Origin: Gelatoporia subvermispora B | Taxonomy: Eukaryota; Basidiomycota; Agaricomycetes; Polyporales; Gelatoporiaceae | Direction: 5' to 3' | DNA: 55,428 bases | Assembly: GCA_000320605.2 (NCBI GenBank) | Contig: KB445793.1 | Span: 1,206,763 to 1,262,190 of the forward strand | Shown: positions 54,923 to 55,428 of the stretch, piece after piece | Layout: each line of letters starts with the position of its first letter | Position numbering within the stretch: the first letter of the stretch is position 1 | Program-made: the position numbers and the translations under genes | The notes under the pieces: model-generated | Seen by the model: the letters and a program-made list of their open reading frames with translations, nothing else | The model's database searches: none | What the model was told of the DNA's origin: nothing

Positions 54923-55428
54923 ATGGGACGTCGTGGTCAGCGATCGCGACCTCTTGCTAGTCCGCCACCGCCACCCTCGCTGTCTCTGCCTCTGGATTCC
55001 CCCCCTCCCCGTATTTCTTCACCTGTGCCTGACACCCCTGAGATCCCGCCCACTCACGCTCGCTGCAAGAACTGTGGCAGAGTGACAAAACTCAACGCCT
55101 TCAAGAATCACCTTGTATCGTGCGAGGAGCAGCGTCAGCGCGAGGCGCACGATGAGATTCTTCGTCAGCTCATGGCTGAACAGCTCAGCAGTAAGTTTCT
55201 ATTCTCACTTGTATGCCTGCTCGAGAGCCAGCAGCGTCCACGACAGATCGTGTGTGCCAAGGCGCGCATGATCTCTCATGCACGTTCTCGCGAAGGAGTC
55301 GTGTGCTTTGTAGTCCCCTTGGGACACAAGGGCATCATGCTACACTTTCTGTGTAGCAGTAGCTGGTCGTCAGCACAATTCTCAGACCAAATTCACGCAG
55401 GGAATCGTGGAGCCAGTGTGCAGGGCCC
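54923..55428 (+). CDS. Zinc-binding protein, 5' part (runs off the window)
   Basis: Exon 1 (54923-55190) starts MGRRGQRSRPLASPP, is Pro/Ser-rich for 45 residues, then has one zinc-finger-like unit (CKNCGRVTKLNAFKNHLVSC, a C-x2-C-x12-H-x4-C pattern) and a charged helix EEQRQREAHDEILRQLMAEQL. A donor GTAAGT follows at 55191. The rest is outside or not resolved. The finger resembles those near transposon-derived genes in Agaricomycetes, so this may be part of a mobile element; a DNA-binding role is inferred. Confidence 0.55.
   Translation, partial: MGRRGQRSRPLASPPPPPSLSLPLDSPPPRISSPVPDTPEIPPTHARCKNCGRVTKLNAFKNHLVSCEEQRQREAHDEILRQLMAEQLSSKFLFSLVCLLESQQRPRQIVCAKARMISHARSREGVVCFVVPLGHKGIMLHFLCSSSWSSAQFSDQIHAGNRGASVQG

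Overview
The window is one chromosome end of a filamentous basidiomycete, most likely an Agaricomycete. It opens with (CCCTAA)n telomere repeats. The genes are rich in introns, mostly 45-60 nt. The families are those of mushrooms and polypores: DUF6535 and DUF6534 membrane proteins, a Ty1/copia element, and a patatin with a lineage-type N-terminal module. The species cannot be fixed from the sequence.

Layout. 1-119: telomere. 118-2003: DUF6535 membrane-protein gene whose 5' end is cut off by the telomere. 3000-9848: complete Ty1/copia LTR retrotransposon (minus strand) with identical 393-bp LTRs and a 5-bp target duplication; its coding region is dead and carries a nested 1.67-kb inverted-repeat DNA element. 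10390-26203: conserved single-copy genes: secreted endonuclease/exonuclease/phosphatase-fold nuclease (-), mitochondrial coiled-coil membrane protein (-), POP1 of RNase P/MRP (+), borealin (-), ERG26 sterol enzyme (+), a DUF6534 membrane protein with 21 exons (-), a DUF427 protein (-) and a mitochondrial carrier of the NAD+/pyrimidine/folate group (+). 27366-29264: single-pass membrane protein with a conserved ectodomain (-). 31154-31561: DUF952 protein (-). 32786-35490: patatin-like phospholipase with two copies of an N-terminal module (+). 35407-36664: tandem duplication of its 3' end plus a 307-N scaffold gap that looks spurious. 39564-41265: AMPK/SNF1 beta subunit (-). 44598-48062: two tandem 2-oxoglutarate/Fe(II) oxygenases (+). 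48786-51297: carnitine acetyltransferase CAT2 (+), converging on PEX8 (51448-54042, -). 54376-54456: tRNA-Ser(AGA) (-). 54923 to end: start of a zinc-binding protein (+).

How it fits together. Only about 10 kb separates the telomere from housekeeping genes, so the subtelomere is short; it holds a broken membrane-protein gene and a nested transposon. CAT2 and PEX8 form a convergent peroxisomal pair, both ending in a PTS1-type tripeptide (AKL and SRL). Most gene models were checked by summing exon lengths to a multiple of three; models left incomplete are marked as such.
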